Origin: Benincasa hispida
Taxonomy: Eukaryota; Streptophyta; Magnoliopsida; Cucurbitales; Cucurbitaceae
DNA: 64,000 bases
Direction of reading: 5' to 3'
Assembly (NCBI RefSeq): GCF_009727055.1
Contig: NC_052350.1
Span: 40,713,993-40,777,992 of the forward strand
Made by a program: the position numbers and the translations under genes. Positions 1 through 10,908 of this stretch are shown here, in pieces (position 1 is the stretch's first letter; every line of letters starts with the position of its first letter). The notes beneath the pieces were generated by a model that saw nothing but the letters and a program-made list of their open reading frames with translations, ran no database searches and was not told the origin of the DNA.

Positions 1-1593
1 ATTAAGTTTATTATATTGCGGCTGCATACATTCATCGCATAGGAACAGTTGATTTTTGTATTTTTGTGCAAAAAATACGTTGACGCAAGGCGGAAATTGC
101 GATCATAGGAAATCATTGGTCGAGCGCAGCATTATCGCAAGGCTTTGCGGTGATTGTGTTCGCAAACATTTGCCCAAGAAGGATTTTTGCAACTTGGTCG
201 GCGCAACATGGTGGGCGCATCTGGGTGAAAGGCATAATTAATCACGATGGGATAGAACTGATGACAGTCGAATCCGAATTAAGTTGACAGCCGCTAAAGA
301 ACAAGTACATTCAACTTTTTGGTGACAAATATTAGGTGCATCAGTCAGGAATTAAAGTCGTCCCATCTGTACAAACATGAGAGAGAAGCCGCCTTTCACC
401 CTGGAAGTTCTATAAATAGCAAAGGCATCCTTCAGAAAAGGGGTTCAACAGCTTTTAAGAGTTCACCATTCTGTTCATAGTTTAGCCTTGTTCTTAGATT
501 TTCTTTCATTTTACGGCGGACGCGAGAGAAGAAGGTTGTGTCGACAGATCATTCCGGTAATCTTGGGAGAGCGCCGGAAGCTGCCAGAACAGAGAGAGGG
601 CCGACGCCTACGAAAGCAGGAATATCTTTGGAATCGAATAGAGACTGACAGTGTAAAAGCCTCGGTCAGCAAGGAATTGTTACCAGGCTCTCTACCTTTA
701 TCTTTCATTTTTGTTTTGTACTCAAACTCATTTATAAAAATGGAATTTCCTTCTCTATATTTGTTCACTCTCTATTATTTACGCATGAGTAGCTAAATCT
801 GTTGAATGAGTTGAGAAGCATTTAGCTAGCACAACTGGTAATCTTCATTCTATGCGATTATCTTGTATAATGTATGTTTCATTTGTCCATTAGAGATACT
901 TGGGAGGGTAGTCTATGGACAGGATCTAGGCTTGGGAAAGTCAGGTTAGAATCTAAGCTCGAGAGAGTCAGATTAGAACGCATAATCAAAGAGATAGGAG
1001 CTTAGGAATAAGCACTATTTGCTATTAACGCATCACATGCATCCTAGATATAGGATATGATTGTGTGCGGTCACCTTGCCTTTTTGCATCTTGCATCATC
1101 GCATAGGACAAGAGTAGAGACTTAAAAATAAGCTCTATGGACACTTTTACATTCAACACATGCATCCTAAACTTAGGAGCATCGCATTTGCATTGGAAAA
1201 TGACTTGTTGTGCATGATTGTAGCATGATCGCATAGTTTGACGCATTCCCAGGTGATGATAGCTACAGAGCTTCTCAACCCGTTCGTCCACATACTCAGT
1301 GCATCTATCACGCAATCAAAATTTTTCTCAAGTCCACCGCATTTATTTATTTTTCATCACCGCAAACAACAACCTCAACAACTATTGATTTATTTGGTTA
1401 CCGCAAAGTTTTCATAAAAATTTCCACCGCAACTTTTTTTCACAAGTCCCTGAGTTCGACCCTGGACTTACCAGGAAACTCAGTGGAATTTACACTTGGA
1501 TTCCGCTGAGGAAACTTGAGTGCTCAACGCAATTTCACCATCGCATATCATCCACATTTCCACATCATAAAATAACGCATCAGGTAAGTTGAT
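1..1593 (+). mobile_element. Ty3/gypsy (Tat-like) LTR, partial
   Basis: No coding frame here resembles a protein. The stretch reads as a long LTR: it has a TATA box at 411-420 and many 'cgcat' words. At 1447-1520 there is a 'CCCTGAGTTCGACC' block followed by imperfect inverted words (accaggaaactcagtgga), a type of sequence I associate with the 3' part of Tat/Ogre-like gypsy LTRs. A related block recurs at 13861-13990, on the far side of copia element A. The LTR start lies outside the window. The right edge is where similarity to the copia A 3' LTR begins, about 1594. The lineage is inferred, not proven. Confidence 0.5.
411..420 (+). promoter_or_regulatory. TATA box of the left gypsy LTR
   Basis: The sequence TATAAATAGC is preceded by a C-rich stretch and followed by A/G-rich sequence, typical of a plant TATA box. 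It sits inside the presumed LTR, where transcription of the element would start roughly 30 bp downstream. Confidence 0.45.
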
Positions 1594-2186
1594 AGATTTC
1601 AATTTTAAGGGCTGATTCCGGGGCTTGAACATAGTGGCCACAACTTCTCCTTGAAAGAGAGGACTCAAGCATAGTAGGACTTTGACTTATGTTCATTAGA
1701 GGGATCAGTGGTACTTAAGGAGTTAGATGTAACTATAGGGGCATAACGGTTATTGGCCCAACTGTACTTACGAGCGATCTGTGAAGGATTATCACACTAT
1801 TGATTGGTTGATATGGACACATAATATATCTATAGTAAGAAGAGTTCAGCTATCGGTCTTTGGTCGAGTGCCTGGCTGTTAATGGATGGAGGATCTCGTG
1901 ACTAAAGAGTTCAGTCAGTTATTCACGTACCGTTGGAGCTTCGAGCTACAGTTCCATAAGGTCCCCTTGGTAGCTCAATGGATTCAAGTTGAGGATAAGT
2001 TCTTGGTGTTGACTTGAAATGTTAAAAATGACAAGAGGTAATTCGATTATATATGATATGATCGGTGTGATGTATGAGATACATCAAGTGGAGGATTATT
2101 GTAAATGAGATTTATATTAAGTACCATGAAATAGAAAAAGAGCTATGATTTATATGTTTCATGAGATGAAATATTAAACTATAGGT

Positions 2187-2198
2187 TATAAATATAGT
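2187..2198 (+). promoter_or_regulatory. Possible TATA box in copia A LTR
   Basis: The motif TTATAAATATAG is conserved at the same place in the 3' LTR copy (about 12823-12834), some 1.19 kb into the full LTR. That placement would make a long U3. It is only a motif match in AT-rich sequence. Confidence 0.3.
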
Positions 2199-2419
2199 AT
2201 GGTAAGTTGGTTATCATATATATCTATAATAATATTAATTATTGGATAATTATCTCTTTTTCTCTAATAACCAATTGAGTGGGAGGTTATTGGTAGTTTT
2301 ATGGTAACCATGAGATAAAAAAAAATGTTTTCCTAAATTTAGTTGTTGTGAGATTGTCTATTCTCAGAAAGACTCATGGTGGTTGTCATGTAAATACGAT
2401 TTACTAGACGACAGCTAAA

Positions 2420-2605
2420 GAGAGAGTAGACGATCGTGGAGTGTTTTAATACGATAGTCACTCAGCTGGCCGATTGGCTAAAATATCGCGGAGCTTTTGC
2501 TAAACGATCACTGAGCTTCTTCTAAACGATTGGGCATCGTCTATATGATAGACACTATCATCTCCCACTTGCTCAATCGTTTACACGATTGTTCTTCCTC
2601 CGGTT
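2420..2605 (+). repeat. Cluster of CGATCG/CGATTG-type short palindromic words in the LTR
   Basis: About ten variants of (A)AACGAT(C/T)G or CGATAG/CGTCTA occur within 190 bp, in both orientations. The array is kept in the 3' LTR (13040-13230), and similar words occur in the leader at 3378-3610 and in the LTR of element F at 57340-57480. It lies downstream of the candidate TATA box. Function unknown. Confidence 0.5.
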
Positions 2606-3029
2606 TCATCCTCTAACCAAGTTCACAAAGAGCCTACACTTCTGGATTCTCACACCGAGAATTCTAAGGTAGCCATTGTGGTGGTGTCGTACTGAACTCG
2701 ACAAAGTTGAGGTTTTTGGAGGCCATTCGCTGTGTTCGTTGTGTTCATGGTCACTGTGATCGTGCAATGTAGCAGTCATAGTGTTCGAGCATTCGTGATT
2801 GCTGGCTTGCTGATTGTTCGAGCGTTCATGATCAAGGGTGTTGAAGATGAGCCTTCAAAGGTATGTGAATTCTATCCCTTGATCTTCGTAAAGGATACTG
2901 TAATTTCGTTTTGTGAATAGCCTGTATGTTTTCGTTATTTGACTGTAATTGTTATTGTTCATATATAAATGAAATTTTGAACGATCATTTCGCTGCTCAT
3001 GGAAATCCTCATGTCCGATTTCCTTCAAT

Positions 3030-3043
3030 TGGTATCAGAGCCA
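3030..3043 (+). other. Primer-binding site of copia A
   Basis: TGGTATCAGAGCCA, complementary to the 3' end of plant initiator methionine tRNA, lies two bases after the LTR end. This is the standard minus-strand primer site of plant copia elements and fixes the LTR boundary and orientation. Confidence 0.9.
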
Positions 3044-5271
3044 GGTTGTTCTGATATTTCAAATTTCACTTCGGTTTTGAACTTCTTTTACAGTTTGGTG
3101 GGTTTTCTGCATTGCGTTTAATTGCTAAATGCGTTTGTGGATGGCGTTGATGAATTTTTACGGGTTAATTGCCTCTGTTTAAAGCTTTCTTTAAATTACA
3201 AAGTGTTAATTTGTGAGGTCCCCTGTGTTTTTGGGCATAATTAACATGCTATCGAGTCTGTAATTCAATGTGTTTGAGTTAGTCGAGTCGTTCGTGATGA
3301 AATTTCAAAGCATGGAGATGTTGTTCTCAGCGAAGAAGAAGACCAAGAGTTGGTCGCGTCGTGTAGCCTCAGGTAAATGATCGTTGGGATTTAACTAAAT
3401 GATCGTGTAGACTTTTCTATGCGATGGGGTAAATCGTTTACTCTATTGCGTAGCGTTGGTTGTTCGATCGCATAGACGCAGGATGTAAACGATCTAGCGG
3501 GAGAATATGATGCTCATTGTTTAGAAAAAGGCGTGCACTAAACGATCGTGTAGTTATCATGCTCATCGCATAGTCACTGACTACACGATCACTCGGTACA
3601 CGATCAGTAGAGAAGCAGACTTCGATCGGACGGTTCAAGACCCAGTTTGCCTGTTTGAACCGGAGACTCTTTGTATTTGTAATAGTTAGCTTTAGTTTTG
3701 AGGATTTGAGGCAATTTTTCCCGGTTCATCAATATTTGTTTATTATACATGAGATTTATGTGGTTTATATAGAAAAATGTTTGACATATAGATTTGAAAC
3801 CCACTTTAGGTTTTTCAATTATTCATGCATCATGTATTATAAGTGTTATAATATTGCATGAAGAAATTACAAGAAAGCATGCACATGCATCATGAAAATA
3901 TAAGAGTTATATTTATTCATGCAGTAGCATATTCATGCATCATCTTTATATTATAAGTATTATAGTATAAGGGTGAATGGAAGCATGTTTTGCTTGTTTC
4001 ATTGCTGTTTTGTATAAGTGTTCTATAAAAGGTAGCAATGCATGGAGAATGACACTTAAGCTGTTTATAAATATTATGAATGCCTTGTATATGTTTACTA
4101 TGCATTGTGGTTTTTTTTTTTGGTTGTTTTTGTTATAAGTGTTATAATAGAAATTAGAACTAAAATCGATAAGAAAGAGTTGCATGCGGACTTAGGGGGA
4201 ACGCATGTTTTAAAAGGGTTTTAAAATTGGATTGAGATAGACCTAAGTTCAAAGGTTCTAATGGGATTAGCAACCTAGTTTAATCTTTTAAATCGGTTTA
4301 ATAGGATTAAATTGATTGGCATAAAATGTTAAAATTGTATTAAATCTATCTATAAGGGACTTTTTGTCTAAGGCGGGTTCTATCTAGGCTGGGATACTTA
4401 AGCTGACGGAAACAGAACACCCTTACCTGAAAACCTACCTAGAAAGGGGAATTAGAGATTTTCTACAAGCATGCGACCGTTGGTAAAAGATTTTGTTAAA
4501 GAGTTTAATGGATGATGATCAAGAGTTGTTTCAGCTATCCAATGTAAAATTTACTCTTGGGCCAACCTAAAAAGTCACTTAGTTAAAATTGTTAGGCATG
4601 TTTTTTCTAAGTAAACTAAACCCTAGATTACAAAATGATATGTCAATGATTCCACTCACATTTCTTCCTGTATGTTCATGCCATCAGATTCATGCTTGGC
4701 CTCGTGGTGCTTTGGGAGTATCCCCCTTCGGATGGTGCTTTCATGAGTCAATATCAAGGTGTACGGAGAGAGTGTTTATAGTAAGTGGGTGAAGGGTGTG
4801 TGTCAGCACGTCCTACAGTCTCTGTCATTGGTTCGCACCATGAGATCATTTTGTACTCCCTTGTGGCACCCTGGGAGCGTCCCCCTTCGGATGGGTTTTT
4901 TGTAGTTGGTCAAGATCAAGGTGAACTTCAGAAATGGATAGGGTCACTTTAGGTTTTTCCCCAATCAGAATTTTCCCCTTCGGATTGGCTTCTTGGGGCA
5001 GATCTCTAGGGCCTAAAATGGCAGGTCAAACTTACCGGAGAATGTTAAGGATCTATTGACCAAATCAACGATGAATAGTTGTTATAGGAGCATTTGGTAT
5101 TAATGACTGGTTGAGAATTTCTCAATTTAGAGGAGGGATAATTGACCTCCATTCGGCAGCTTTTGTCTTAAACCTTTGAAGCGTCATTGCAAAACTAGAT
5201 GTCACACGGGGTTCATGTTAGTTTTGCTAAACCTTATTGGATGTTGTATTTTTTCAACGGGTATTTGCTTA
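3044..5271 (+). mobile_element. Long untranslated leader of copia A
   Basis: This is about 2.2 kb between the PBS and gag with no convincing coding frame. Its second half is shared, as reverse complement, with the leader of element F (62800-64000): for example 'gacggaaacagaacaccc' near 4398-4422 matches 63640-63680, and the 'cccccttcggatgg' blocks at 4723 and 4882 recur. Parts are also shared with element G (46991-47115). At 3820-4160 the motif TTATAAGTGTTATAA and variants recur. Leaders this long and conserved between copies suggest packaging or translation-control sequence, but nothing shows which. Confidence 0.65.
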
Positions 5272-6351
5272 AAACCTAATGTAGATCAATGTGTTCTTGT
5301 TTTCAGCAACTTGTTTGTATTTGTGTTTAAAGCGTTTAATTTGACCAATTACATATAGTGGAAAGAGTCTTGTAAAACATATTTCGTGGTAAACGACCTC
5401 GATTTTTTCGTGGTTGAGGAGTGTCCTCAAGTCCCAACCCTTGATGCACCGCGAAGTGTTCGCAATGCATATAAGGTGTGGATGAAAGCTAATTCATTGG
5501 CCAGACTTCACATTTTGGCTAGCATACCTGATGCTTTGGCCAAAAGGGTTGAGAACATGGTCATTGCACGTGAGATCATGGACTCGTTGCAAGATTTGTT
5601 TAAACGTCAGTTCTTACTTTTCGAGCACAAAGAGATGGATGACAAAACTAGTAGTGTTAGTTCCTAAGTTATACTCCAGGAAGGGAAAGCAATTGTTGCT
5701 GACTCTATTGAAGCTCATCGAAGAGAAGTGTTCTCTGAAATTGAATTTGGAGATTATTTAGGTTCTAATACAGATCCCGATACTCTCCAAAAGAGGGGGA
5801 TATCTAAAAACAGTAAATGTGATTTATTGGTCTTGGAGACGTGTTTGGTAGAGAATGATGATTATGCCTGGATCCTTGATTCAGGTGCTACTAATTATGT
5901 CAGTTCCTCTTACCAAGGATTCAGTTCCTGGCAAACCTTTCCAGAGGAAGAGATGACTCTTCGAGGTTGTACTGGTGAGGTCGTTATAGCTGTTGCTGTA
6001 GGCATGTTGAAGTTATTTTTGGACAAGAAACATTATCTGTTACTGGATAATGTTTTCGTAGTTCCTCATATCAAGAGGAACTTAATCTTGGTTTCTTGTC
6101 TTATTGACCAAGGAAATATCGTCTCCTTTTCTGAGAATAAGGTGTTTATTTTCAAGAATGGAATGGAGATTGGTTTTGGTTCAATGGAAAATAACTTGTA
6201 TGTACTAAGGCCGTTAGTCATAAAACCCTTGTTTATCACTGAAATGTTCAGTACAACAACAACAGCTAAAAGACCAAAGGTTATTCCTAAGGAAAAAGCC
6301 AATCTTTGGCATCTAAGATTAGGTCACATCAACCTAAATAGGATTGAGTAA
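5272..6351 (+). pseudogene. Copia A gag-protease pseudogene
   Basis: Frame 1 encodes a UBN2/copia-type gag core (5386-5667, 'KVWMKANSLARLHIL', 'AREIMDSL'). A TAA at 5665-5667 stands where the sister copy F has CAA. The same frame then continues into the aspartic protease (5728-6351), with the active-site triad in 'WILDSGATNYV' near 5872, and into the GAG-pre-integrase box 'LWHLRLGHINLNRIE', ending in TAA at 6349-6351. A TAG at 5356-5358 also interrupts the N-terminus. No CCHC zinc knuckle lies between gag core and protease, where copia gag normally has one; F lacks it too. The product would be the structural/maturation part of the polyprotein, but it is not translatable as one piece. Confidence 0.8.
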
Positions 6352-7386
6352 TTGGTGAAAAGTGGACTTCTAATGGCAAGATGACCAAACGAACTTTTAC
6401 TAGAAAAGGTTACAGAGCCAAGGAAGCCTTGGAGCTTGTACATTCTAACCTCTATGGTCCGATGAATGTTAAGGCTCGAGTGGGGCATGAATATTTCATC
6501 TCTTTTCAAGGTACAGGTATTCAAGGTACAGGTATCTCTACCTAATGCAATGTAAGTCTGAAGCCCTTGACAAGTTCAAGGAGTATAAGGATAAAGTTGA
6601 AAACTTATTAGGTAAGAAGATAAAAACACTACGATCTGATCGTGGTGGAGAGTATATGGACCTCAAATTCCAGAACTATATGATAGAACATGGGATTGCG
6701 TCCTAACTCTCGGCCCCAGGTACACCTTAACAGAATGGTGTATCAGAAAAGAGAAACAGAACCTTGTTGAACATGGTTCGGTCTATGATGAGTTATGCTC
6801 ATCTTCCAGACTCGTTTTGGGGTTTTGTAGTGGAGACTGCATCCTCGAAAAGTGTTTCTAAAACACCTTTTGAGTTGTAAAGAGGCCACAAAGATAGTTT
6901 ACACCACTTCAGGATTTAGGGGTGTCTGGCACACGTGCTTGTGAATAACCTGAAGAAGTTGGAATTGCGTTCGAAAGTTTGCCTCTTTGTAGGCCCCAGG
7001 GAAACGAGAACAAAGTGTTTGATTCTACAAATGCTATCTTCTTGGAAGAAGACCACATTAGGGATAATAAGCCACAAATTAAGCTTATTTTACGTGAGAT
7101 TTCTAGTGAGACTGAGACTACTGAGGGTTCAACAAGAGTTTTTGGACAGGCTGATAGATCAACAAGAGTTGTTGATGTCGGTACATTTAGTCAACCAGCT
7201 CAAGAGTTGAGACTGCCTCGACGTAGTGGGAGGGTTATGAACCACCGGATCATTACATGGGTTTGACTGAATCCCAGAACATCATTTCTAATGATAGGGT
7301 CGAGGATCCATTGTCTTTTAAAAAAGGAATGGAGGATGTTGACAAGGATGAATGGATTAAAGCCATGAACCAAGATATTAGAGTCA
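6352..7386 (+). pseudogene. Copia A integrase remnant and linker
   Basis: The integrase core is recognisable in pieces across frames. 'TKRTFTRKGY' is followed by 'LVHSNLYGPMNV' near 6434, where the first catalytic Asp is Asn. After a gap come 'LRSDRGGEYM' (~6630-6660) and a 'PGTP-QN' box. The region between 'SGLL' and 'KMTKR' (~6370) has lost about 50 bp that would carry the two zinc-finger cysteines. At least one stop and several frameshifts separate the blocks. The segment 6979-7266 holds the linker with 'LRLPRRSGRV', usual just before the reverse transcriptase. It is inactive. Confidence 0.75.
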
Positions 7387-8234
7387 ATGTACTTCAATAA
7401 CGTTTGGGAGCTTGTGGATTCGCTTGATAGGGTAAGACCTATTGGATGCAAGTGGATCTATAAGCGAAAGCGAGGTGTAGATGGAAAGGTGCAAACCTTT
7501 AAGGCTAGACTCGTGACAAAGGGTTATGCTCAAGGTGAGGGAATGGACTATGAGGAAACTTTCTCACCTATTGTCATGCTCAAGTCTATCAGGATGCTTC
7601 TATCCATAGCCACATTTTATGATTATGAGATATGGAAAATGGACGTCAAGACTGTCTTTCTTAATGGTAATCTTGAGGAGACCATCTACATGACTCAACC
7701 AGAGGGGTTCCTAGTTCCAGATCAAGAGCAAAGAGTTTGCAAGCTTAATAGGTCCATTTATAGGCTGAAACAAGCATCTAGATCATGGAACATTAGATTT
7801 GACAGTACGGTCAAATCGTTTGGCTTTGATCAGAACGTTGATGAGCCTTGTGTTTTCAAGAAGATCATCAACAACTTAGTAGCTTTCTTGGTACTGTATA
7901 TGGATGATATCCTACTCATTGGGAATGATATAGAGTTTTTTTACTAACATTAAGAAGTGGCTAGCTGCCCAGTTCCAAATGAAATATTTGGGTGAGGCAC
8001 AGTATGTTTTAAATATCCAGATCATTCAGGATTGTAAGAATAAGAGGTTAGCCTTGTCTCAGGCATCGCACATAGATCAAAATGTTGATTAGGTAAAGGA
8101 TGCAGGATTCTAAGAGGGGTTTGTTACCCTTCAAGCATGGAATTGTATTGTCTAAGGATCAATGTCCTAAGACACCTTAAGAAGTTGAGGAGATGAGACA
8201 GATTCCCTATGCTACAGCTATTGGAAGCTTAATG
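7387..8234 (+). pseudogene. Copia A reverse transcriptase pseudogene
   Basis: An open stretch of 186 codons (7387-7947) carries the RVT_2 domain: 'GCKWIYKRKRG', 'TFKARLVTKGYAQ', the first catalytic Asp in 'WKMDVKTVFLNG' (residue 86) and the YMDD box at residues 171-174 ('LYMDDILLIGN'). A frameshift just after YMDD ('gagttttttta') stops it. The same protein continues in another frame to about 8230 ('LAAQFQMKYLGEAQY', 'YATAIGSLM') with more stops. It is cut off at 8235 by an artefactual adapter palindrome. The C-terminal RNase H part resumes at about 10909. Element B at 20429-21104 shows the uninterrupted order. Confidence 0.85.
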
Positions 8235-8272
8235 CTGTCTCTTATACACATCTAGATGTGTATAAGAGACAG
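8235..8272. other. Tn5 mosaic-end dimer (mate-pair junction adapter), copy 1
   Basis: This is a perfect 38-bp palindrome: CTGTCTCTTATACACATCT followed directly by its reverse complement. It is the Nextera mate-pair junction adapter, not plant sequence. It joins the copia A reverse transcriptase to an unrelated gypsy gag fragment. Confidence 0.97.
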
Positions 8273-8361
8273 GTCGTACCCTCAAATGCAATGGCATCTA
8301 GGGCTTTAAACCTCTCAATACCATATTTCTTCTCTGGATCAGCTCGTACTGAGCCCACACT
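8273..8361 (-). repeat. 89-bp gypsy gag fragment trapped between two adapters
   Basis: The last ~60 bp are identical to 8567-8627 and the first ~30 bp differ at several positions, so it comes from a second copy of the same gypsy gag. It encodes, on the minus strand, the same 'SVGSVRADPEKKYGIERFKAL' region. Its presence here reflects a mate-pair read, not genome order. Confidence 0.85.
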
Positions 8362-8399
8362 CTGTCTCTTATACACATCTAGATGTGTATAAGAGACAG
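8362..8399. other. Tn5 mosaic-end dimer, copy 2
   Basis: Identical 38-bp palindrome. Its left flank ends at the base equivalent to 8627 and its right flank begins at 8400. This is the geometry of a small circularised fragment (about 228 bp) read through its junction. Confidence 0.97.
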
Positions 8400-8747
8400 G
8401 GATATCACTTTCCACCATTTCTTTGCTCCTTTCTGTAGTAGAAAGGTGGCTAGCCCTACTTTCCTGTCCTCTGGACAACTCATAACATTGAAACATTTTT
8501 CAACTATATCCAGCCATAACTCGGCTTCAGCTGGGTCTGCTGTACCTTCAAATGTCACAGTCCCTAGGGCTTTAAACCTCTCAATACCATATTTCTTCTC
8601 TGGATCAGCTCGTACTGAGCCCACACTGGCTGCTAACCTCTGTGCTATCCTATCAAAAACTACATCTCCTAGCTGGGAATCTGCCCTTACTTGGGGAGTA
8701 CTAGCCTCTCCTTCAGACATTGTTTCCTGGCCCACTGGATTGTTCAC
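8400..8747 (-). pseudogene. Ty3/gypsy gag, N-terminal fragment
   Basis: The minus-strand frame starts at an ATG (8745-8747). It encodes the start of a chromovirus/gypsy-type Gag with the conserved sequence 'FEGTADPAEAELWLD', 'KCFNVMSCPEDRKV' and 'ATFLLQKGAKKWW', typical of the Retrotrans_gag domain. About 115 codons remain before the adapter at 8399 cuts it. The rest of Gag, all of Pol and the 3' LTR of this element are absent from the window. On the minus strand it follows its own PBS (8941-8957) and LTR (8960-10908), so it is correctly placed as the first gene of a gypsy element inserted into copia A. Confidence 0.85.
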
Positions 8748-8940
8748 CTTCTTTTTTCCACCCGGTTGGTTCTTTCTAACCTCTGAGCCCCTATTGGTAA
8801 GGTAAATATTCTTGCCTCCTGTCTGCTTACTCTATCTGCCACATTGCCTCGACATATCACCTATTATAATGTACGCATGTTAAGAACTCACACTTTGGGG
8901 ACTTAGAATTATGCATGAACTTTCCCTCTTATTCCCAAAA

Positions 8941-8957
8941 CCTTGCTTTGATACCAA
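8941..8957 (-). other. Primer-binding site of the gypsy element in A
   Basis: On the minus strand TTGGTATCAAAGCAAGG, similar to the initiator-Met tRNA complement, lies next to the LTR end and before gag. Confidence 0.8.
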
Positions 8958-8959
8958 CT

Positions 8960-10908
8960 TATCACCCCCCCTCCCCCATATTACCCTCTTAATCTGGAAG
9001 AGGAAATGACGGTAGTAGTTACTAGCCCTACTACTAGCACTCACCACCCTAACCTTCCTACCAGTATATCAACCTGCTAAACATTAATAATCTACGCACA
9101 CAACATGCCTCCATAAGGTTTTACACAAGATTATATAAACACATGTAAACAGCTATGACATAACATCTACAAGAAAAAAAAATATTCACAGATGTGCCCA
9201 AAGATCAATAACAAAGCCCTAGTCCCTCTTAAAACATGTATACATAAACAGACCATCAACCTAAGTTCTTTTTAATAAGCCGGGCCACTCAGTGGCAAAG
9301 CAGCAGCAGGATCAACCTTGAGGAATCTGACCGCTACTTGAAAAAGGAAAACACAGAAAATCTGTGAGCTAGTGGCCCAGTGAGTGACTATAGAATCATA
9401 TTACACCATGCATTATATCACTTTAAACAAGTAATTATATTGATGAGCATCTCAAGCAACTTCCCCTAAACATAAACATTGATAACCATTCTTAAACATC
9501 ATTAAACATCATTATTCCTTAGTTAAGAACGAGCCTACATCGCTCTAGCTCCCAACGTCTGTTACCGGCCAAGAGACCCGTACTTCGGCCTCTCATTCAG
9601 AACTACCTACGTGCACGTGGAGTTTTCTAAGTATCATCAATACCTTAGGTACTATTACCCGGATACCTTCTCCATGTCCTTCAATACCGGGTTATTTTCT
9701 AGCATCAATTAAGTTTCATTGCATGTCAGTTACACAAGGACTCATTCTAACATAGCCCTCCGTCAGAACACATGCTTCATATTAGAAACTTAACTTTTGT
9801 AATACATTCACAACATACCTTGGCCTGCATTAACACATATACAAGCCAGAGAAGATACGCTAAGCTATTCATTAAGTATTTGTTGCTTGAAGAAATATGA
9901 ATTCATCATCAACATCACTGTAACTTACATGGTCTTTTATGCATAAGTATTGAAAGCATTAAGTTCATTTAGTCACTCACAGCTCGTCGGGGCTCTTAAT
10001 GGTTTATACGCCTCTCCTAGCTCTTCTTGGCTTGAAATGACATAATTCTTGGTTAAATTCCTTAGAATTCTTAGAAAAATAACTCAAATAGTTCGTTTAC
10101 TAATGGAACTTTCCTCAACAAAACAACATTGCTAGCGAGACAACCATTACGAGTGAATTCATCCTCATGAGCGAGATCAACCCAAATTTCCAGCGAGATT
10201 TCCTTCTTAAGCAAGATCTTTAGCACAAAATCAACGAAATTATCATCCTGAGTGAGATCCTCATCCCCTTATCTCGCTCTCGCTCTCCACGGTGAGCTGT
10301 TTGCTTGTTCTTCCCAAGCAGCTGTCTACTTATGCACAGATTTCTTGCTTCAACTTCAAAAATTCATAACTCAAAATCCAGAAATCCTTTCAAGAAACGT
10401 CCTCCTACAAACTTGTTTAGAATCAAGTACCTTTCTTACTTAAAATATCAGCCGAAAATTCCTTGTAGTTTGGCCTGGAGCTTCCAATCTTCACCTCGAG
10501 CCCTGATTAATCCGAGATTCTGCCTCTACTACAAATTCTTCACTTTTGGTTATTCTCTTGAAATCTTTCTTCGGCAAGACAACCTCGAAAACTAGATTTT
10601 TCCAGCTTTCAAATGGCACTAATTTCACTAAATTTTTTTATGCCAATTGCCGAAACCAAGCTTTTGAAGTTCCACCTTCTTTTAATCTTCCTGCCGCCTC
10701 CCGAGCTCTAAAATTAAACCACCACGTCACTCCACACTTAGTGCCTCCAGACAAAACCAATTAGTGAGCCTCCTCCTTTATTGTGTTTTTCCTTCCCTTC
10801 TTCTACAACTTCTATAAATAAACATGAATTTCCACTCATTAAATATTTATTATAACATTCCTTTGGCTAAACATGCTTATCTGGGAAACCTAGAGTTTGG
10901 GGTTTACA
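8960..10908 (-). mobile_element. 5' LTR of gypsy element inserted in copia A
   Basis: On the minus strand the LTR starts TGTAAACCCC at 10908, next to copia A RNase H sequence. It ends '...GGGGGTGATA' at 8960 before the PBS (the expected terminal CA is TA). Length is about 1949 bp. The end region (plus strand 'accctcttaatctggaagagg') matches the LTRs at 42489 and 46203, so these belong to one gypsy superfamily group. Three open frames at 10252-10764 are low-value and overlap one another; I do not call them genes. Confidence 0.75.

Larger units (their letters stand above)
1594..3027 (+). mobile_element. 5' LTR of copia element A, truncated at its start
   Basis: This matches the last ~1445 bp of the 3' LTR at 11635-13680. 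Shared landmarks are the 'cttgaacatagt', 'ttaaggagttagatgtaac', 'gataatta' and 'cgattgggcatcgtc' blocks in the same order. It ends '...ttccttca' three bases before the primer-binding site. About 600 bp at the LTR start (the TGTTGGGATT end) are missing, replaced by gypsy LTR sequence. Either a deletion or an assembly join removed them, so no target duplication can be found on the left. The two LTR copies differ at many scattered bases, so the insertion is not recent. Confidence 0.8.

Noticed and set aside
488..796. 102-codon frame as a host gene
   Set aside because: It overlaps an 85-codon frame on the other strand, has no family resemblance and lies in LTR sequence just after the TATA box.
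2732..2920. Small protein gene (62 codons, hydrophobic), also at 13380-13577
   Set aside because: Both copies lie at the same place in the two LTRs of copia A. The reading frame is not conserved beyond what the LTR similarity gives.
3438..3638. CRISPR-like array from repeated 'cgatcg' words
   Set aside because: Irregular spacing, short variable words and a plant nuclear context; it does not have direct repeats with uniform spacers.
8235..8399. Perfect palindromes as natural insertion sequences, hairpins or recombinase sites
   Set aside because: The 38-bp sequence is exactly the Tn5 mosaic-end dimer used in mate-pair libraries. It has no target duplication and occurs at four unrelated places.
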